The notes under the pieces are model-generated. The model worked only from the letters and a program-made list of their open reading frames with translations, was not told the DNA's origin and made no database searches. A stretch of 25,892 nt of DNA. Origin: CAZKTO01 sp964555685. Lineage in GTDB: Bacteria > Chloroflexota > Dehalococcoidia > SHYB01. This document shows positions 1-6,008 of this stretch, piece by piece. Position 1 is the stretch's first letter, and each line of letters starts with the position of its first letter. Position numbers and translations under genes: made by a program. Location of the stretch: NCBI GenBank assembly GCA_964555685.1, contig CAZKTO010000043.1:1-25892 (forward strand), read 5' to 3'.

Positions 1-846
1 TTCGCCAACTTCACCGCGGGCTGCGTCACCATCCCGATCTACCCCACCTATCCGTCCGATCTCATCGCCTATATCGTCAACGACGCGGGGGTGAAGACCC
101 TCTTCGTGGAGGACCCCGCGCAGCTCGCGAAGGTCCTCGAGGTCCGCGGCAAGATGGACGGCCTCGAGCATGTCGTGGTGATCGACGGCTACGAGGGCAA
201 GGACCGCTCGCCGGGCACCCTCACGTGGGAGCAGCTCCGGCGCCTCGGCGCCGACAATCTCGAGACCCATAAGGCCGAGCTCGCCGACCGCGTGGCGGCC
301 CTCCGGCCGGACGCCACCGCAACCATTGTCTACACCTCGGGCACGACCGGCCCGCCCAAGGGCGTGGTGCAGACCCACGGCAACCACCTCACCGCGGTCG
401 GCGCGGGCGGGCAGGTCCTCATGGTGACGGAGGGCGACGTACACCTGCTCTTCCTGCCCCTCGCCCACAGCTTCGCCCGCCTGGAGGCCTTCACCGGCGT
501 CTACCACGGCCTCACCACCGCCTTCGCCGAGAGCATCGACAAGCTCCGCGACAACCTGCCCGAGGTGCGGCCCCACTTCATCTGCAGCGTGCCGCGCGTG
601 TTCGAGAAGGTCTACGCGGCGAGCATGGCGCGGGCCGAGGCGGGCTCGCTCCTCAAGCGGAAGATCTTCGGCTGGGCGGTGGGGGTGGGGCGCCAGGTCT
701 CGCGCCTCAAGCAGGCGCGCCAGCCCGTGCCGGGCGGCCTCGCCACGAAGTACCGCATCGCGGAGAAGCTCGTCTTCTCCAAGCTGGAGCAGGGGCGCTT
801 CCCGGACGTGAAAGAGGTCCGCGGGGCTATCAAGGCGGCGATGTAG
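1..846 (+). CDS. AMP-binding long-chain acyl-CoA synthetase, 5' end outside window, C-terminal domain missing
   Basis: The reading frame is open from base 1, so the true start lies outside the window and 281 residues are visible. The adenylate-forming signature YTSGTTGPPKGVVQTH is encoded near 331-378, followed by the LPLAHSFARLE and VPRVFEKVY blocks typical of FadD-type long-chain acyl-CoA ligases, which activate fatty acids with ATP and CoA. After KLVFSKL the family normally continues with a Gly-rich stretch, the adenine-binding motif and the roughly 100-residue lid domain. Here the frame instead ends about 14 codons later in GRFPDVKEVRGAIKAAM and a TAG. About half of a normal 600-residue enzyme is therefore absent, and I see no continuation in other frames before the convergent gene at 917. 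It is probably a truncated, inactive remnant made by a deletion or rearrangement, or a chimaera from misassembly. The family call is secure; the functional state is inferred. Confidence 0.85.
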   Translation, partial: FANFTAGCVTIPIYPTYPSDLIAYIVNDAGVKTLFVEDPAQLAKVLEVRGKMDGLEHVVVIDGYEGKDRSPGTLTWEQLRRLGADNLETHKAELADRVAALRPDATATIVYTSGTTGPPKGVVQTHGNHLTAVGAGGQVLMVTEGDVHLLFLPLAHSFARLEAFTGVYHGLTTAFAESIDKLRDNLPEVRPHFICSVPRVFEKVYAASMARAEAGSLLKRKIFGWAVGVGRQVSRLKQARQPVPGGLATKYRIAEKLVFSKLEQGRFPDVKEVRGAIKAAM

Positions 847-916
847 CCGGACTCGTGGCCACCGAGATAGCCCCCTTCCCTGAATAGGGATGGGGCACGG
901 GGGTAGGTCGAGGCCC

Positions 917-1594
917 TTACTCGCCCTTTGGCAGCCGCTCCTCGACGCGCGTCAGCTTCTCCACCAGCCGCGCCTGGGAGACGGCCATCGTGTAGTCGGC
1001 GCGCGTCCGCTCCAGCACCCCGCGCACCATGTCCGTCGTCCGCCGCAGGTTGCCCGTGAGGGCGTCCGGGAAGTCCATGGTCACCAGCACGCCGTAGATA
1101 TCGTCCATGGCGTCCAGGACCTCCTCGCAGCGCCCCACCTGATCGCGGCGCAGGGCGTCCAGGACCAGCCGGCGCATCTCGCCGGCGGCCTCGCCGAGGG
1201 CGTTCAGGTACGCCGGGTAGCCGACCCCCAGCGCCTCGGGCTCCGGCACCGGCGTCCGCGACGCCAGCGCGAAGGTGACCGCCGCCTCCGCGTACTCCTT
1301 CTCGGCCGACTCCACGTAGCCGGTATAGCGCAGGTCCGGATGCCCGGCCACGGCCGCCTCGATCCCGGCGAGCTGGCGCCGCGCCTGGTCGATGAGCCCG
1401 CGCGCCGCCTCGAACTCGCCCCGGTGCACGGCTCGAATCGCGTTGGCGGAGCTGCGGACCACCTCCCGCGAGAGGGGGTAGGCGGCCTCCCGCGCCTCGT
1501 TCTTCCGGGCGAGCGCGTCCCGGATGCGCTGCGCGATGGCCTCCAGGTTGGCCGTGGGAGAGTCGCTCAACGCCCGCGTCCTAGAGCCGAGCAT
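917..1594 (-). CDS. Translin-family nucleic-acid-binding protein
   Basis: This encodes 225 residues that are almost entirely helical by eye. The C-terminal half carries the translin hallmark: MDFPDALTGNLRR, followed by a helix with VRGVLERTRADYT (roughly residues 170-205), preceded by YVESAEKEYAEA in the middle. Translin and its partner TRAX form octameric shells that bind single-stranded RNA or DNA. Archaeal and bacterial members (COG2178) are smaller stand-alone proteins whose role is unsettled, although some translin/TRAX assemblies cut RNA. The acidic triad of TRAX nuclease cannot be confirmed by eye. The gene is convergent with the truncated acyl-CoA synthetase and is followed upstream by a hairpin repeat (1631-1697) rather than a co-transcribed partner. 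The start chosen is the ATG at 1594; a later start cannot be excluded because no clear Shine-Dalgarno is seen. Confidence 0.8.
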   Translation of the reverse strand: MLGSRTRALSDSPTANLEAIAQRIRDALARKNEAREAAYPLSREVVRSSANAIRAVHRGEFEAARGLIDQARRQLAGIEAAVAGHPDLRYTGYVESAEKEYAEAAVTFALASRTPVPEPEALGVGYPAYLNALGEAAGEMRRLVLDALRRDQVGRCEEVLDAMDDIYGVLVTMDFPDALTGNLRRTTDMVRGVLERTRADYTMAVSQARLVEKLTRVEERLPKGE

Positions 1595-1630
1595 TGAGAT
1601 CTAAACCAGGGTGCCGGGGGGGGCCTCGGA

Positions 1631-1697
1631 CCTAACCCCCTGGCCCCCTTCCCTAAAGAGGAAGGGGGTATCGTCCCTCTCCCTTCAGGAGAGGGAC
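1631..1697. repeat. Dispersed double-hairpin intergenic repeat, copy 1
   Basis: Two adjacent perfect hairpins are present. CCCCCTTCC (1644-1652) pairs with GGAAGGGGG (1660-1668), and GTCCCTCTCC (1673-1682) pairs with GGAGAGGGAC (1688-1697). The leading 24 bases (1631-1654) match 23369-23392 with a single difference, and that second copy has the same two-hairpin layout. The element lies upstream of the translin gene and downstream of the FmdB gene. It resembles REP-type intergenic elements; a role in termination or mRNA stability is inferred. Confidence 0.75.
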
Positions 1698-1768
1698 AGG
1701 AGGGAGAGGTCCAGAGCGCCAGGTCGTTTAGGAACTTATGCATTTCTCTGTAGAGCCCACGATGGAAG

Positions 1769-2113
1769 CTACAGATCATCGATGGGCTCGGGCATGGCGC
1801 CCTCGCGGGCCGCGTCGATCATCTTCTGCGCCTCGGACGGCATCTCCACGCCCAGCTGCTCCAGGCGCTGCTCCGTCCACCGCCCGATGTTCCGCGGGTC
1901 CCGGTAGTAGTCGTCGCCGGGCGTCGCCGAGGGCGGGCCCGAGGTCTCCCAGACCCGCGCCATCGTCGGATGGTAGGCCACCTTGGAGATGATCCGCTCG
2001 AGCTGCGCGCCCCCGCAGTGCTGGCAGGCCAGGCCCTCCGGGTCCTTCATGGCCCGCACGAAGACCGAGGTTACGCGTCCGCACGCCTCACATCGATACT
2101 CGTAGACCGGCAC
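1769..2113 (-). CDS. FmdB-family zinc-ribbon protein (second of a tandem pair)
   Basis: The 114-residue protein opens with the family signature PVYEYRCEACG. A second CxxC (CQHC) near residue 33 completes a four-cysteine zinc ribbon, followed by a roughly 75-residue unstructured, charged tail. FmdB/CxxC_CXXC_SSSS proteins are small putative regulators named after a gene next to amidase and formamidase genes; their biochemical role is not established. The start is the GTG at 2113, because the family starts exactly at (M)PVYEYRC and AGGTGG lies four bases upstream. An in-frame GTG at 2125 would add four residues. The upstream paralogue ends with TGA at 2122-2124, only eight bases before this start, so the pair is almost certainly one transcript with coupled translation. 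Confidence 0.85.
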   Translation of the reverse strand: MPVYEYRCEACGRVTSVFVRAMKDPEGLACQHCGGAQLERIISKVAYHPTMARVWETSGPPSATPGDDYYRDPRNIGRWTEQRLEQLGVEMPSEAQKMIDAAREGAMPEPIDDL

Positions 2114-2121
2114 GCTCCACC

Positions 2122-2529
2122 TCACGCGGCGAGATCGTCGCCGTCGCCACCGCCCAGGCCGTCGAGACCGTCGCCGCCCTCGCCGTCACCCGCGTCACCT
2201 GACATATCCTCGGGCATCTCGCCCCGCTCCATCTGGTCCAGCACCTCGTCGAACTCGGGGCCCATCTCGTCCCGCATCCCGCCGCCCGCTTTCCGGAGCG
2301 CCCGCGCCATCGCCTTGGGGTCCGACTCGTCGATGTCGCCGAGCCCGCCGTCGTCGAAATCGTCCGCGCCGCTCCCGTCCGTCCGGTGCACGGCGAAGGT
2401 CGAGAAGAGCCGGACGAGCTTCGTCCCGCCGCAGTGGGCGCACGCCGGCTGCGCGGCACTGGCGGCGGTGCGCACGAAGACGGACGACTTCTTGCGGCAA
2501 GCGGTGCAGCGGTACTCGTAGACCGGCAT
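2122..2529 (-). CDS. FmdB-family zinc-ribbon protein with Gly/Asp-rich tail (first of a tandem pair)
   Basis: The 135-residue protein starts at MPVYEYRCTACRKKSS and has a second knuckle, CAHC, near residue 34, together forming the four-cysteine zinc ribbon of the FmdB family. The C-terminal third is low-complexity and strongly acidic: runs of Gly and Asp occupy roughly the last 28 residues, something the other two FmdB paralogues in this window lack. GGAG sits 11 bases before the ATG. A TAGAAT hexamer at 2556-2561 on this strand could be a -10 element, but no convincing -35 accompanies it. The frame stays open far upstream only because it shadows the divergent oxidoreductase gene; the family start at 2529 is clear. 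A regulatory function is suggested by family name only. Confidence 0.85.
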   Translation of the reverse strand: MPVYEYRCTACRKKSSVFVRTAASAAQPACAHCGGTKLVRLFSTFAVHRTDGSGADDFDDGGLGDIDESDPKAMARALRKAGGGMRDEMGPEFDEVLDQMERGEMPEDMSGDAGDGEGGDGLDGLGGGDGDDLAA

Positions 2530-2616
2530 GGCGATGCTCCGGGGCTCGGTGATGTATTCTAGCACGGCAGCCGCAGGCGGCCTTGCCCCAGACTCCGCTC
2601 CCAGGAGAGTGTCGAG

Positions 2617-3624
2617 ATGCGCGCCATCGTTGTCACCCGGCCCGGAGGCCCCGAGGTCCTCCAGGTGCGGGACGTTCCTGAGCCCGCCTGCGGCCCGGAC
2701 GACGTCCTCGTCGACGTGAAGGCGACGGCCCTGAACCGGGCCGACCTCCTGCAGCGGATGGGGCGCTACCCCAATCCGGGTACCCGCCTGCCGCAGGCGG
2801 GTGACGTCCGCGCCGATATCCTTGGTCTGGAGATGGCGGGCGTCGTGGCCCAGGCCGGGGCGCGGGTCGCCGAGCTCGCCCCCGGCGACCGCGTCTTCGC
2901 CCTCCTCTCCGGCGGCGGCTACGCCCAGCGAGTCGCCGTCCACCGCGCCATGGCCATGCGCGTCCCGTCCGGCCTCGACCTCCAGCAGGCCGCGTCGGTC
3001 CCGGAGGTCTTCTTCACCGCCTACGACGCTCTGTTCAACTGGTGCCGGCTTCAGATGGGCGAGCGGGTCCTTCTCCATGCCGCCGGGAGCGGCGTCGGCG
3101 TCGCCGCCATCCAGCTCGCCAAGGCGGCCGGCGCCTATACCTTCGGCACCGCCGGCTCGCCGGAGAAGCTGCGCAAGGCGGCGGAGCTGGGGCTGGACGT
3201 GGGGATCGACTACAAGACGGAGGACTTCGCGGAGGTGGTGCGCCGGCGGACCGGCGGCCGCGGCGTCGACGTCATCCTGGACGTCATCGGCGCGCCCTAC
3301 TGGGAGCGCAACGTCGCCAGCCTGGCCGTCAGGGGCCGGATGGTGCTCGTGGGCACCATGGGCGGCGGCACGGTCGAGGCCAACGTGGGCGCCCTCATGC
3401 CCAAGCGCCTCAGCGTCTACGGTACGGTCCTCCGCATGCGCTCGCTCGAGGAGAAGGCGGCCCTCACGGACCAGTTCCGGCGGCACGTGCTCCCGCTCAT
3501 CGAGTCGGGGCGCCTGCGAGCGGTCGTCGACCGCGTCTTCCCGCTGGCGGAGGCGGCCGAGGCCCACCGCTACATGGAGTCCAACGCCAACTTCGGGAAG
3601 ATCGTCCTGGCCGTGGCGGTATAA
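2617..3624 (+). CDS. PIG3/QOR-type NAD(P)H quinone oxidoreductase (zinc-free MDR family)
   Basis: The 335 residues cover a whole medium-chain dehydrogenase/reductase. The N-terminal GroES-like domain has TALNRADLLQRMGRY, and the Rossmann fold begins at HAAGSGVGVAAIQLAK (about 154-169), the AxxGxxG nucleotide motif of quinone oxidoreductases. FGKIVL closes the protein. The catalytic and structural zinc cysteines of alcohol dehydrogenases are absent, as expected for the PIG3 branch, which reduces quinones with NADPH in the cytoplasm. Compared with the family block YxPPPGASDILGLE, this protein has about nine extra residues (TRLPQAGDV, 56-64), encoded by a DNA palindrome at 2782-2802. The gene is divergent from the FmdB pair. 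A TATAAT string at 3620-3625 overlaps its stop codon. Confidence 0.92.
   Translation: MRAIVVTRPGGPEVLQVRDVPEPACGPDDVLVDVKATALNRADLLQRMGRYPNPGTRLPQAGDVRADILGLEMAGVVAQAGARVAELAPGDRVFALLSGGGYAQRVAVHRAMAMRVPSGLDLQQAASVPEVFFTAYDALFNWCRLQMGERVLLHAAGSGVGVAAIQLAKAAGAYTFGTAGSPEKLRKAAELGLDVGIDYKTEDFAEVVRRRTGGRGVDVILDVIGAPYWERNVASLAVRGRMVLVGTMGGGTVEANVGALMPKRLSVYGTVLRMRSLEEKAALTDQFRRHVLPLIESGRLRAVVDRVFPLAEAAEAHRYMESNANFGKIVLAVAV
2782..2802. repeat. Palindrome inserted in frame within the oxidoreductase gene
   Basis: ACCCGCCTG (2782-2790) and CAGGCGGGT (2794-2802) are perfect complements around the loop CCG. The element falls exactly where this protein has residues that relatives lack. The decamer CCGCAGGCGG inside it (2791-2800) also occurs at 2571-2580 in the divergent intergenic region about 220 bases away. 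Insertion of a small mobile palindrome is inferred; the palindrome itself is directly visible. Confidence 0.7.
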
Positions 3625-3704
3625 TAGCCGGTGGGCGCGGCCGGCGGGTCCGGCTGCCGATCGCAAGCACGGAAGGCGGTGCCCGCCGCGCCTGATGCGG
3701 AGCG

Positions 3705-4488
3705 TTGTACGGACCTTGCGAGGCGATCGCAGGCTTGATTTCAGCTCAAGATTAGGAGTCGAGTCGAGGCGCGTTGAGCTTGAGTCAAAGCCAGACCTTC
3801 GGGGCTCGAAGAAATCGAAGGGGGTGCAATGAGTCACATCGGTACCTTCAGTGGGCACGTTGATGCGTCTCCAGAAACTGTCTTTAGCCGAATCATCGAC
3901 GTGGGCCGCCTCCCCTCATGGAACGCTGCCATCCGAAAAGTGGTCCAGCAACCGGAGACACTAAGTCCGGGCGCAATATGGAAAGTCGAAATCCACGCAC
4001 TTGGTTCTACCTGGGTCAGCAAGTCCGAAGTCCTCGAACTCGACCGCCCAGCCCGCCGGTTCTCATTCCGGTCGCAAAGCGATGATGGCAACCCCTCATA
4101 CGCCGACTGGACGTGGGCGGTTGACGCGGACGATACCGGTTCCAAGGTAACCGTCAGCTTTGACCTCAACCCACGAACGTTCCTCCGCAAGTACTTCCTC
4201 ATCCACATCCGGAAGCCGGGGCTACGTAAGGAGATTGAGGCGTCATTGGCAAGCCTGGCAGCCGCATTAGGGTCATCCGGCACGTCCGACTCCGCTGGCT
4301 GATCACCAATCGTGGAGCGACGTTCAGTGGCGTCCGGAGCGAGGGTGAACACCTGCGATCTCTCAGCTGGCTCCTCGGTCGTTCGGCGATTCTCTCTGAA
4401 GGCGCCCCTGCTGTGCGCTTGCGCGCCGTACAACTCGGCGCTGCACCCGACCACTCGCTACGCTCGTGGCGGGTGAGCGCCAGCGTCG
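3705..4488 (+). mobile_element. Integron-type gene cassette (SRPBCC gene plus attC), no integrase in window
   Basis: The 5' boundary is G^TTGTAC (3704-3710), fitting the R' rule G^TTRRRY at a recombination point. The 3' end is an attC-like site (4428-4494) whose R'' box is GTACAAC, the exact reverse complement of GTTGTAC. That is what a circular cassette requires, because its own first bases complete its own attC. The downstream R' (GTTGGAG, 4488-4494) differs, as expected when it belongs to the next unit. A single same-strand gene (3829-4302) fills the interior, and base use is visibly more AT-rich than in the flanks. The sequence just upstream, TGATGCGGAGCGTT, resembles the right half of another attC, but its left half is not recognisable. 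No intI gene is seen, so this is a solitary cassette or the edge of an array. Confidence 0.68.
3829..4302 (+). CDS. SRPBCC (START/polyketide-cyclase-like) family protein, cassette-borne
   Basis: The 157-residue protein has the N-terminal SRPBCC pattern: a first strand GTFSGHVDASPETVFSRIIDV followed by RLPSWNAAI, then alternating strands (WKVEIHALG, RFSFRSQS, GSKVTVSFDL) and a long C-terminal helix with EIEASLASLAAAL. This fold makes a deep hydrophobic pocket and is used for lipid or polyketide binding, cyclisation, and many unassigned roles. The substrate cannot be predicted. The ATG at 3829 has only a weak purine tract (GGGGG) before it. Codon choice is less GC-biased than in neighbouring genes. 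The gene is the only one between the two recombination boundaries described for 3705-4488, which is the usual content of an integron cassette, and no clear promoter of its own is seen. Transfer is therefore likely. Confidence 0.8.
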   Translation: MSHIGTFSGHVDASPETVFSRIIDVGRLPSWNAAIRKVVQQPETLSPGAIWKVEIHALGSTWVSKSEVLELDRPARRFSFRSQSDDGNPSYADWTWAVDADDTGSKVTVSFDLNPRTFLRKYFLIHIRKPGLRKEIEASLASLAAALGSSGTSDSAG

Positions 4489-4494
4489 TTGGAG
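4428..4494 (+). other. attC-like recombination site (59-base element)
   Basis: The 67-base element contains R'' GTACAAC (4428-4434), L'' GGCGCTGC (4437-4444), an ACCCG...CGGGT inner stem (4445-4449 with 4470-4474), a loop with ACTCGCTACGCTCGT, L' AGCGCC (4476-4481... allowing the G at 4475), and R' G^TTGGAG (4488-4494). Pairing GGCGCT/AGCGCC and ACCCG/CGGGT leaves one extra unpaired G in L'', the extrahelical base that integron integrases read to choose the bottom strand. Departures from consensus are the A in the R'' box (GTACAAC rather than RYYYAAC) and the final G of R'. Position 3' of a small ORF and length are typical. The structure is visible; recombination activity is inferred. Confidence 0.7.
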
Positions 4495-4570
4495 CTGATC
4501 GTTGGGCCGCGTTCCGACGCCCGGTTAGGGCTCACGCGTCCCGCGACCGGCAGCGTTGGTAAGGAGTGCC

Positions 4571-4828
4571 ATGCCGACCTATGACATGGGCTGCAAACCC
4601 TGCGACCATATCTTTGAGGTCCGCCGCCGGATGAGCGACCAGTCGCCCGTCGCCTGCCCCAAGTGCGGCGGCGAGACGGTGCGCCTCTACTTCAACTTCC
4701 CTACCACGTTCACCCGCAAGATCGACCATCCCGACTCGCCGCTGGACGACCTGCCCGGCGCCGAGAAGATGCGGAAGGCGGCGGACATGGCCATCCACAA
4801 GACCCTCAAGGACATGGGGAAGATCTGA
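4571..4828 (+). CDS. FmdB-family zinc-ribbon protein (third copy)
   Basis: The 85-residue protein starts MPTYDMGCKPCDHIFEV, with a second pair CPKC near residue 32, giving the four-cysteine ribbon of the FmdB family. After the ribbon comes FPTTFTRKIDHPDSPLDDLPG and a lysine-rich amphipathic end. AAGGAG (4561-4566) five bases before the ATG fixes the start; upstream ATG and GTG codons would place the ribbon unusually far from the N terminus. It differs in tail from the pair at 1769-2529 and stands alone, immediately after the cassette-like element and just before the assembly gap. The function is unknown beyond probable zinc binding. The stop codon overlaps a small hairpin, GACAGG/CCTGTC (4827-4842). 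Confidence 0.85.
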   Translation: MPTYDMGCKPCDHIFEVRRRMSDQSPVACPKCGGETVRLYFNFPTTFTRKIDHPDSPLDDLPGAEKMRKAADMAIHKTLKDMGKI

Positions 4829-4839
4829 CAGGTCCGCCT

Positions 4840-4883
4840 GTCATTCTGAGGAGCGNNNNNNNNNNCAGCGACGAAGAATCTGG
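4840..4883. repeat. Dispersed GTCATT..GAGGAGC..ATCTGG repeat, interrupted by the assembly gap
   Basis: The left flank GTCATTCTGAGGAGCG and the right flank GCGACGAAGAATCTGG are the two ends of a repeat type common in many bacterial genomes. A relative, in opposite orientation, lies at 18560-18604. The Ns fall between the two ends, which suggests that assembly broke on a multicopy sequence. The family comparison is by eye. Confidence 0.65.
4856..4865. other. Scaffold gap (10 N)
   Basis: Ten consecutive undetermined bases join two contigs. The number is probably a placeholder, so the real distance between the third FmdB gene and the TenA-like gene is unknown. Confidence 0.98.
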
Positions 4884-4900
4884 GGCGGGGGTCGACATCG

Positions 4901-5590
4901 TCAGCTTCTCCCCCGCCCGTACCCCATCTCCCAGAACGCCAGCTCGTGCCGCAGCGCCGTCTCGAAGAGCTCGGCCACCCGCGAGCGCCCGGCCGCCGAG
5001 AGCGGCTGCGCGTCCAGCGTCGCCTCCAGCCACCCGACGAACCGCCGGAACTCGGCGTTCGAGTGGATGGCCGTCCACTCCTGGTAGTACCAGGGCTGCG
5101 CGCTGCGGGCGCGGGGGGCCGCCCGGCTGGCCCAATCAAGATAGACGCTCTCCGTCACCACCAGGACCGTCAGGACCTCCGCGAAGCTGCCCTCGCAGGC
5201 CACGCGAGCCATGAAGTCGCCCATGGCGCGCGTCGCCGGGAGTCTGGATGGCCGGGCGTACCGGGGAGGGCGCCAGCCCCACTCCTGGAACGCTCGCCGG
5301 AAGTAGCCCTCCTCGCCCGCCAGCACCCCCGAAAGGAATGCGGCCAGCGGACGGGCTGTGGCCAGGTCCGGCGCCTTGGCGACCCCGAGGGCGAGCAGCG
5401 TCGAGAAGTCCCGCAGGAACGCGTAGTCCTGGAGCAGGTAGCGCTGAAACTTGCGGAGCGGGAGCGTGCCGGCCACGAGCTCCCGCGGGAACGGGTGGCC
5501 CGTGGCCTGGTCCCACAGGGCCCGGCGCCGGTCGCGGAGCTGGGCGACGAGGGAGATGGAGGTCTCCTTGGAAGAAGGGTGGCGGCGCAT
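4901..5590 (-). CDS. TenA_E-like protein (heme-oxygenase-like fold, thiaminase II relative without the catalytic Cys)
   Basis: The 229 residues contain the TenA blocks in order: HPFPRELVAGTLPLRKFQRYLLQDYAFLRDF (about 32-62, shown here only for its Asp55), AKAPD, GSFAEVLTVLVVTESVYLDW (135-153), PWYYQEWTAIHSNAEF and HELAFWEMGY near the end. TenA salvages thiamine by hydrolysing aminopyrimidine. Aligning GSFAEVL with the B. subtilis enzyme puts Thr146 where the nucleophilic Cys135 normally sits, followed by Glu147. That pattern marks the TenA_E subgroup, whose substrate range is less certain. The C-terminal acid (Glu216) is kept. The start is the ATG at 5590, giving family length. TATGGT (5599-5604) with TTGCGG upstream might be a promoter placed so close that the mRNA would be nearly leaderless. 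No other thiamine genes are nearby. Confidence 0.82.
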   Translation of the reverse strand: MRRHPSSKETSISLVAQLRDRRRALWDQATGHPFPRELVAGTLPLRKFQRYLLQDYAFLRDFSTLLALGVAKAPDLATARPLAAFLSGVLAGEEGYFRRAFQEWGWRPPRYARPSRLPATRAMGDFMARVACEGSFAEVLTVLVVTESVYLDWASRAAPRARSAQPWYYQEWTAIHSNAEFRRFVGWLEATLDAQPLSAAGRSRVAELFETALRHELAFWEMGYGRGRS

Positions 5591-5839
5591 GGCGCAACCA
5601 TAGCACTGGGCCGCTCCTCGCCGCAACGCGGGACCGGCGGCCTCCACTGGCGCTCGGGACGACCCTTCCGCCCCGTCGCCGCAGGCCCTTGTCCAGGCTC
5701 TGAGCCCCGCCGAAGGGCCGCTCGCAGATCGCGGAGGCGCCGTGCGATGTCGCAAGGGGTGCACCCCGACTCGCCGGGGTACCCGGCTGCGTCCCGAAGG
5801 CCACCTGGCCACAGAAGAGGCGGAACGCCGCGTCTTTCC
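5591..5839. other. Intergenic stretch without a recognised gene
   Basis: Between the TenA-like start and the tRNA promoter I see no coding signal in either strand with family resemblance. It holds a short perfect palindrome, GGGGTGCACCCC (5756-5767), and a spaced inverted repeat GGCCCTT/AAGGGCC near 5686-5718. Neither is followed by a T-run. Confidence 0.5.
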
Positions 5840-5869
5840 TTGACACTCGTGAAGAGGCCGGGATAGACT
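5840..5869 (+). promoter_or_regulatory. Sigma-70-type promoter of tRNA-Ile
   Basis: A perfect -35 TTGACA (5840-5845), an 18-base spacer and a -10 TAGACT (5864-5869) lie about 20 bases before the mature tRNA 5' end. Position and consensus match make this the best promoter in the window. Confidence 0.8.
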
Positions 5870-5890
5870 CTCCATGTTTCCCCCAGCCGT

Positions 5891-5967
5891 GGGCGATTAG
5901 CTCAGGCGGCCAGAGCACGGTCCTGATAAGACCGGGGTCCGTGGTTCGAGTCCACGATCGCCCACCA
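5891..5967 (+). tRNA. tRNA-Ile (anticodon GAT), CCA encoded
   Basis: The acceptor stem GGGCGAT (5891-5897) pairs with ATCGCCC (5957-5963). The D arm has TAGCTCAGG, the anticodon stem CGGTC/GACCG encloses the loop CTGATAA with anticodon GAT, and the T arm has GGTTCGAGTCC. Discriminator A (5964) is followed by an encoded CCA (5965-5967). It reads AUC and AUU codons. The gene is single, not in an rRNA operon as tRNA-Ile(GAT) often is. It has its own promoter and a downstream hairpin. Confidence 0.97.
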
Positions 5968-6008
5968 CGCGCCTTCTTCAGTCCAACCCGAGTTGCACTC
6001 CCGTTGAC

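Noticed and set aside
1631..1697. CRISPR array or phage-type repeats
   Set aside because: There are no regularly spaced direct repeats with unique spacers; these are inverted repeats scattered between genes.
3611..3710. A second attC formed by GTATAAT (3619-3625) with GTTGTAC
   Set aside because: The outer boxes pair only with wobble pairs and the inner L boxes do not pair; at most a decayed site.
4488..4570. Further cassette boundaries at GTTGGGC (about 4500) and GTTAGGG (about 4523)
   Set aside because: They match the short core only, are 10-35 bases apart, and have no complementary R'' box or foldable L boxes.
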